64,000 nt of DNA from Xylanimicrobium pachnodae JCM 13526 = NBRC 107786 (GTDB taxonomy: Bacteria > Actinomycetota > Actinomycetes > Actinomycetales > Cellulomonadaceae): assembly GCA_001592145.1 (NCBI GenBank), contig BCWJ01000002.1:62001-126000 (forward strand), in the 5' to 3' direction. The notes under the pieces were generated by a model. It searched no databases. It was not told where the DNA came from and saw only the letters and a program-made list of their open reading frames with translations. Within the stretch, counting starts at the first letter, position 1. Every line of letters starts with the position of its first letter. The position numbers and the translations under genes are program-made. Below are positions 59,715 to 64,000 of this stretch, piece by piece.

Positions 59715-61124
59715 TCACCGGCTCGTGATGACCTGCGGGACCCCCACCGACTTGAGTCCTTCGACGCCGAACTCCAGCCCGTAACCAGAGCCCTTGACGC
59801 CGCCGAACGGCACCGACGGGTGGATGCCACCGTGCTTGTTGATCCACACCGTGCCCGCCTCCAACCGCAGCGCCACCTCACGCGCCGCGGCGGCGTCGTC
59901 GGACCACACGCTCGCGCCGAGCCCGGCGTCCAGGCGGTTCGCGGACGCGATCGCGTCCTCGACGTCGGCGTACCTCACGATCGGCAGCACGGGGCCGAAC
60001 TGCTCCTCGTCCACGACGGGCATCCCGTCGGTGGCGTCCGCGACGATCGTGGCCCGGTAGAAGTTCGCGCCCAGCTCCGGGGCAGGCTCGCCGCCGGTCA
60101 CGATGCGGGCGCCACGCTCACGGGCGTCGTCGACGAGCCGTGAGACCACGGCGAACTGCATCGGGTTCTGCAGGGGGCCGAGCAGGTTCTCCTCCACCAG
60201 ACCCACGCCCATCGGCGTGCCCGCCGCCTTCGCCGCCAGGATCTGCACCGCGTCCTCGTACTGCGACTCGTGGACGTAGAGCCGCTTGAGCGCCGCGCAC
60301 GTCTGCCCCGTGTTGATGAACGCGCCCCAGAAGAGGTTGTCCACGTGCTTGCCCAGGTCTGTGCCCGGCAGGACGATCCCGGCGTCGTTGCCGCCCAGCT
60401 CGAGCGTGAGCCGCGTCAGATGGTCGGCCGACGCGCGCACGATCGCCTGGCCCGTCCGGGTCGACCCGGTGAACATCAGCTTGCCGAACCCGGCGTGCGC
60501 GCTCATCGCCGCGCCCACCTCACGCCCGCCCGAGACCACCTGGAGCACATCGGCCGGCAGCACCTCGTTGATCACGCAGACGAGTGCCTGCACCGACAAC
60601 GGGGTGTACTCGCTCGGCTTGACGACGACGGCGTTGCCCATCTTCAGCGCGGGCGCGATCTGCCACACGCAGATCATCTGCGGCCAGTTCCACGGCCCGA
60701 TCGCCCCCACGACGCCGACCGGCTTGTAGAGGAGCTCCGAGTGGTTGTCCGCGTCGTCGACCAGCACCTCGGTGGGCACGTCGAGGTCCGCGTTGGCGTG
60801 CAGCCAGCCCTGGCAGGCACCCACCTCCAGGCGTGCCCCAGGGCCGTTCAGCGGCTTGCCCTGCTCGCGGGAGACCAGCGCGGCCAGCTCCTCCGCGCGG
60901 GCCTCGACGGCTGCCGCCGCCGCGTGCAGCGCGGCGCCGCGCTCCCCCGCGCTCAGGGCCGCCCACGCGGGTTGCGCCGCGCGGGCCCGTGCCACCGCGG
61001 CATCCAGATCGGCCACGGTTCCGCGGGCCGCGTACCCGATGATCTCCCCTGTCGCCGCATCGGGGATCGGGCGGCCACCCGGCACGCTCACCCGGTCGAG
61101 CAACGTCTCCGCGGAGGTGGTCAT
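59715..61124 (-). CDS. NAD(P)-dependent aldehyde dehydrogenase
   Basis: A 469-residue aldehyde dehydrogenase. Motifs: AIGPWNWPQMICVWQIAPAL, VVKPSEYTPLSVQ, MFTGSTRTGQ, general base Glu in LTLELGGNDAGIV and nucleophile Cys in NTGQTCAALKRLYVH, and SVPFGGVKGSGYGLEFGVEG. The WNWPQMICVWQIAPALKMGN stretch is seen in the subgroup next to sugar or aromatic-alcohol operons; substrate unproven. GGGAGACC precedes the ATG. Divergent from the monooxygenase gene; 110 bp before the lactonase gene. Confidence 0.9.
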   Translation of the reverse strand: MTTSAETLLDRVSVPGGRPIPDAATGEIIGYAARGTVADLDAAVARARAAQPAWAALSAGERGAALHAAAAAVEARAEELAALVSREQGKPLNGPGARLEVGACQGWLHANADLDVPTEVLVDDADNHSELLYKPVGVVGAIGPWNWPQMICVWQIAPALKMGNAVVVKPSEYTPLSVQALVCVINEVLPADVLQVVSGGREVGAAMSAHAGFGKLMFTGSTRTGQAIVRASADHLTRLTLELGGNDAGIVLPGTDLGKHVDNLFWGAFINTGQTCAALKRLYVHESQYEDAVQILAAKAAGTPMGVGLVEENLLGPLQNPMQFAVVSRLVDDARERGARIVTGGEPAPELGANFYRATIVADATDGMPVVDEEQFGPVLPIVRYADVEDAIASANRLDAGLGASVWSDDAAAAREVALRLEAGTVWINKHGGIHPSVPFGGVKGSGYGLEFGVEGLKSVGVPQVITSR

Positions 61125-61313
61125 GGTGGTCTCCCTCGGTCGGGTCGGCTCCGACGACGATGTCGCAGCCGGCGACGGGCGGTGCCCGCACTCCCGGCCA
61201 CGCTGCCGGGGGCACCTCGACTCCAGTGTGTCGCGGGTCTCGGCCGTCCGTGGGGCGAGCGTCCGCCCGGAGTCGGTCGGCGCGGCATCGTCACCTGCGG
61301 CCCGCACCGCGCG

Positions 61314-61326
61314 GAACAAACGGTTC
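61314..61326. promoter_or_regulatory. Short inverted repeat in the aldehyde dehydrogenase/monooxygenase intergenic region
   Basis: The 224-bp divergent region 61125-61348 contains GAAC-AAACG-GTTC at 61314-61326, 23 bp upstream of the monooxygenase gene. It is weak (4-bp arms), and no other clear operator or promoter was seen there. Confidence 0.25.
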
Positions 61327-61348
61327 GGGGATCCCGGTTGTCGCGGGC

Positions 61349-62212
61349 ATGACGGATTACGGCCACGACCTGGCCTTCGGAAGCTTCATCACCCCGACGA
61401 GCCACGATCCGCACCAGCCCGTCCGGCTCGCCCGGCTCAGCGAGAAGTCCGGCCTGGATCTGGTCACCTTCCAGGACCACCCGTACCAGCCGGCGTTCCT
61501 GGACACCTGGACGCTGCTGACCTGGGTCGCCGCCGCCACCGAGCGCGTCACCGTGTCCGGCGACGTCCTCAACCTGCCGCTGCGGCCACCCGCGGTGCTC
61601 GCCCGCGCGGTCGCATCCCTCGACCTGCTCAGCGGGGGCCGGGCGGCGCTCGGGATCGGCGCCGGCGGCTTCTGGGACCCGATCGTCGCCATGGGTGGCA
61701 CGCGCCTGACGCCCGGCGCGTCGGTCGACGCGCTCCGCGAGGCCATCGACGTCGTCCGCACGCTGTGGGACACCACGGACCGCCGGGCCGTGCGCGTCGA
61801 GGGTGAGCACCACCGCGTCGTCGGCGCGAAGCGCGGGCCCGCCCCCGCACACGACGTGCCCATCTGGGTCGGCGCCTACAAGCCGCGCATGCTGCGGCTG
61901 GTCGCCCGTCAGGCCGACGGCTGGCTCCCGTCGGCGTCCTATCTCCAGGACGGCGACCTCGCTCGCGGCAACGCCGTCATCGACGAGGCGGCCCTCGCCG
62001 CGGGCCGCGACCCGGCACAGATCCGCCGCCTGCTCAACGTGGGCGCCCCGACCGGGAGCACGTCGCAGTGGGTCGACGACCTGGTGCGTCTCGCGCTCGA
62101 GGACGGCATCGGCACGTTCCTCGCGATGGGCGACGACCCCGACGCCATCCGCGTCTTCGGCCGGGAGGTCGCGCCCGCGGTGCGCGAGGCCGTCGACGCT
62201 GAACGCCGGTAG
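61349..62212 (+). CDS. LLM-class (luciferase-like) flavin-dependent oxidoreductase
   Basis: A 287-residue TIM-barrel protein of the bacterial luciferase-like family: LAFGSFITPTSHDPHQPVRL, EKSGLDLVTFQDHPYQPAFL, TLLTWVAAATERVTVSGDVLN, GGRAALGIGAGGFWDPI and VPIWVGAYKPRMLRLVARQA. Such proteins use F420 or FMN; the fold alone does not settle which. Substrate unknown. It is divergent from the aldehyde dehydrogenase gene; no clear Shine-Dalgarno. Confidence 0.85.
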   Translation: MTDYGHDLAFGSFITPTSHDPHQPVRLARLSEKSGLDLVTFQDHPYQPAFLDTWTLLTWVAAATERVTVSGDVLNLPLRPPAVLARAVASLDLLSGGRAALGIGAGGFWDPIVAMGGTRLTPGASVDALREAIDVVRTLWDTTDRRAVRVEGEHHRVVGAKRGPAPAHDVPIWVGAYKPRMLRLVARQADGWLPSASYLQDGDLARGNAVIDEAALAAGRDPAQIRRLLNVGAPTGSTSQWVDDLVRLALEDGIGTFLAMGDDPDAIRVFGREVAPAVREAVDAERR

Positions 62213-62281
62213 GTCCTCGCGGGTCGACGGTGCACCGTCACGAGGTGCCGCGTACCGGGCTCAACATCACGTGTAGTTCAC

Positions 62282-62324
62282 TCAACGCCACGTTGAATCC
62301 GTTTTGTCCGAAATCTCCTAGTGT
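62282..62324 (+). promoter_or_regulatory. AT-rich promoter region of the YheO-type regulator gene
   Basis: The region 62213-62405 is less GC-rich than its surroundings. TCAAC-GCCAC-GTTGA (62282-62296) is an inverted repeat, followed by TTGAAT and, 20 bp on, TAGTGT, a possible -35/-10 pair with long spacing. Autoregulation by the encoded protein is conceivable. Confidence 0.3.
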
Positions 62325-62405
62325 TCGTGACATCAGCGCGACGGCGTGGACCGAGCCGGCTCCCGCCCCGCCCACGATCACAGAGGATCACGCGAGGCAA
62401 CCACC

Positions 62406-63107
62406 ATGTCCGACCCATCCAGGCACGCCGACGAGGCCCTGATCCACGCCGCACGCGCGCTCGAAGGAGCCCCCGCGAGCCTCGTCATCGACGTGCTCGC
62501 GCAGATCGTCGTCCCGCTCGCCGCCGCACTCGACCGCTCCGAGGTGGTCCTCCACGACCTGGCGAGGCTCCCCCACTCGATCGTCGCGATCGGTGGAAGG
62601 CTCACGGGGCGCAAGGCAGGCGACCCGGCGACCGACCTGCTTCTGGAGCAGGCGGCGACCGGGAGCTTCGCCACGCGGGTGGGATACCGCTCCCGGCTGA
62701 CGGACGGACGCGAGGTCCGCTCGACGACGATGATCGTGCGCGACGGCTCCGGCACCGCCGTCGCCGCCCTGTGCCTCAACTCCGACGTCGGCATCTGGCA
62801 GGAGATCGAGCGCATGGCCAGGGCCATGACCGGATCGGGCGAGCACGCCCAGGGCGAGCACTTCGCACGCGACGTCGACGAGCTGGCAGACGTCCTCATC
62901 CACCGCGCGATCGACGCCCAGGGCCTGCCCGTCGACCTCATGCACAAGGAGCACAAGCTCGACGTCGTGCGCCGCGTCAAGGCGGGCGGCATGTTCCTCC
63001 TGCGCGACGCCGCCGAGTCCGTCGCCCGCGAGCTCGGTGTCACCCGGTTCACGATCTACAACTACCTCAAGGAGATCGAAGGCCGCGTCGAGGGCGAGGG
63101 CCGGTGA
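62406..63107 (+). CDS. YheO/DauR-type transcriptional regulator
   Basis: A 233-residue regulator with an N-terminal YheO-type PAS-like domain (AAALDRSEVVLHDLARLPHSIVAIG, ATRVGYRSRLTDGREVRSTT, LCLNSDVGIWQEIERM) and a C-terminal HTH_22 domain (KLDVVRRVKAGGMFLLRDAA, ESVARELGVTRFTIYNYLKE). The family includes DauR, which controls D-arginine catabolism. Its last bases overlap the next gene (GTGA), so it is co-transcribed with the aminotransferase and probably responds to an amino acid or amine. Confidence 0.85.
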   Translation: MSDPSRHADEALIHAARALEGAPASLVIDVLAQIVVPLAAALDRSEVVLHDLARLPHSIVAIGGRLTGRKAGDPATDLLLEQAATGSFATRVGYRSRLTDGREVRSTTMIVRDGSGTAVAALCLNSDVGIWQEIERMARAMTGSGEHAQGEHFARDVDELADVLIHRAIDAQGLPVDLMHKEHKLDVVRRVKAGGMFLLRDAAESVARELGVTRFTIYNYLKEIEGRVEGEGR

Positions 63108-64000
63108 GCCTGCTCGTCCCCGCCACGCGTCACGACATCGCGTCCGTCCGGTGGGACGACGCCGTCCGGGCCTGCGGACCCGACGTCGTCGCCCTCTCGG
63201 TGGCCGACATGGACTTCCGCGCCCCCCAGGCCGTCATCGATGCCGTGGTGGAACGGGCCGCGACGGGCGCGTACCGCTACACCTACACGACCGACGACGT
63301 CGCTCGGTCGGTGTGCGACTGGTTCGGCGCCCGGCACGGCTGGCCCATCACCCCCGACGAGGTGGTCAGCGTCGGCCGGGTCGTCGAGTCCATGCCCGCC
63401 ATCCTGCGCGACCTGCTGCCCACCGGGGCCCGCGTCATCGTGCCCCAGCCCGCGTACGGACCCATCCCGGCCGCCGTCCGGGCGGCAGGCTGCCAGGTCG
63501 TCGACTGGCCGCTGCAGCTCGACGGCGCCCGCTACGAGCACGACCTCGCCACCCTCGAGACCCTGTGCGTGGACGCCTCCGCGATCGTCCTGACGAACCC
63601 GCACAACCCGACCGGGCGCGTGTGGCGCCCGTCCGAGCTGGGCGCGCTCACCAGGATCGCCGCCGAGGCGGGCCTGTACGTGATGTCCGACGAGGTCCAC
63701 GCGGACATCCTTCTCGGGGACGCGCGGTTCACCTCGGCTCTGCAGGCGACGCCGGACCCGGCGCGCACGCTGTCCTTCACCTCTCCCGGCAAGTCCTTCA
63801 ACCTGGCCGGACTCGAGACCGTCAACATCGTCGTCCCGGACACCGCGCTGCGCTCACGCGTCCGGCACGCCGTCGAGAACGCCGGCTGCCGCAACCCCCG
63901 CTTCTTCGCGGGCGTCGCCACCGCTGCCGCCTACCGCGAGGGGGCCGCCTGGCTCGACGAGCTGCGCGGACTCGTCGGCCACCACCTCGACGTGCTCCGC
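63104..64000 (+). CDS. MalY/PatB-type PLP-dependent aminotransferase/C-S lyase, partial
   Basis: The first 299 residues of a fold-type I PLP enzyme; the C-terminus runs off the right edge. Family motifs: LSVADMDFRAPQAVIDAVVE near the N-terminus, TGAYRYTYTTDDV, VIVPQPAYGPIPAAVRAAG, LTNPHNPTGRVW with the PLP-phenolate Asn, VMSDEVHADILLGDARFTSA with the PLP Asp, and the PLP-binding Lys in SFTSPGKSFNLAGLE. This is the MalY/PatB group (cystathionine beta-lyase-like C-S lyases). It starts with GTGA overlap on the regulator stop. Substrate unknown. Confidence 0.9.
   Translation, partial: MSLLVPATRHDIASVRWDDAVRACGPDVVALSVADMDFRAPQAVIDAVVERAATGAYRYTYTTDDVARSVCDWFGARHGWPITPDEVVSVGRVVESMPAILRDLLPTGARVIVPQPAYGPIPAAVRAAGCQVVDWPLQLDGARYEHDLATLETLCVDASAIVLTNPHNPTGRVWRPSELGALTRIAAEAGLYVMSDEVHADILLGDARFTSALQATPDPARTLSFTSPGKSFNLAGLETVNIVVPDTALRSRVRHAVENAGCRNPRFFAGVATAAAYREGAAWLDELRGLVGHHLDVLR

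Noticed and set aside
61349-62212. A sugar-related role for the luciferase-like gene as part of the sugar operon
   Set aside because: It is divergent from the aldehyde dehydrogenase gene, has its own upstream region and no functional link can be read from its sequence.
34956-64000. The whole right part as a mobile island
   Set aside because: No integrase, transposase, tRNA or flanking direct repeats were seen, and base composition looks like the rest of the window; only a synteny break at gluD can be supported.

Overview
The window is GC-rich (well above 70% by eye) actinobacterial chromosome with dense, overlapping genes, GTG/TTG starts, perfect actinobacterial LexA boxes (TCGAAC-N4-GTTCGA type) and leaderless TANNNT-type promoters. 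Gene content and order (mraZ-rsmH; nrdR / LysM / lexA; hflX, dapF, miaA, miaB; gluABCD) match the conserved neighbourhood known from Mycobacterium and Corynebacterium. The DUF3040 and HEPN-dinB genes and the catabolic islands suggest Micrococcales, perhaps near Cellulomonadaceae or Promicromonosporaceae. That taxonomic placement is inference. No tRNA, rRNA, CRISPR array, IS element or prophage was seen, and no gene-free stretch exceeds 300 bp.

Left part, 1-34984 (core genome). The left edge is the start of the division/cell-wall (dcw) cluster, reading off the edge: mraZ and rsmH, with three MraZ boxes. A MoxR / DUF58 / transglutaminase operon runs the other way. Next come DUF3040, an SOS-controlled HEPN-dinB pair, a spermidine-synthase-like protein, a cold-shock protein, a PAC2 protein, a three-gene signalling module (SpoIIE/PP2C phosphatase with receiver, histidine kinase, receiver-only regulator), a HelR-type RNA polymerase-recycling motor, serA, nrdR, an SOS-type LysM division suppressor divergent from lexA, ldh, dinG-like helicase, hflX, an RsmC-like methyltransferase, dapF, miaA, a hypothetical gene, two YbjN genes, a nonsense-broken HTH regulator, miaB and the glutamate ABC operon gluABCD. 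A strong hairpin separates gluB from the permease genes.

Middle part, 34956-46509 (aromatic catabolism island). Synteny breaks at gluD. A ThDP-dependent enzyme and an MHS-family transporter are divergent. A six-gene operon (RraA-like, hpaE, hpaD, hpaH, hpaI, ridA-like, then vanZ) is divergent from a succinate-semialdehyde dehydrogenase. Together they encode meta-cleavage of homoprotocatechuate (3,4-dihydroxyphenylacetate) to pyruvate and succinate. No recognisable HpaF isomerase or HpaG decarboxylase is present; RraA-like and RidA-like proteins sit where these would be expected. Both divergent promoters carry a similar AT-rich palindrome (ATCATATATGAT; ATCGTATACGGT), so one unseen regulator may control both.

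Right part, 46520-64000. A highly asymmetric heterodimeric ABC exporter lies next to an MccF-like S66 carboxypeptidase. This is followed by a sugar-type catabolic operon read right to left: SMP-30 lactonase, IclR regulator, sugar ABC importer (ATPase, permease, binding protein), two xylose-isomerase-like TIM-barrel enzymes and a D-2-hydroxyacid dehydrogenase, with an aldehyde dehydrogenase just upstream. A 20-bp palindrome in front of the lactonase gene is a likely operator. The substrate is not evident. The window ends with a luciferase-like monooxygenase, a YheO/DauR-type regulator and a translationally coupled MalY/PatB-type aminotransferase cut by the right edge.
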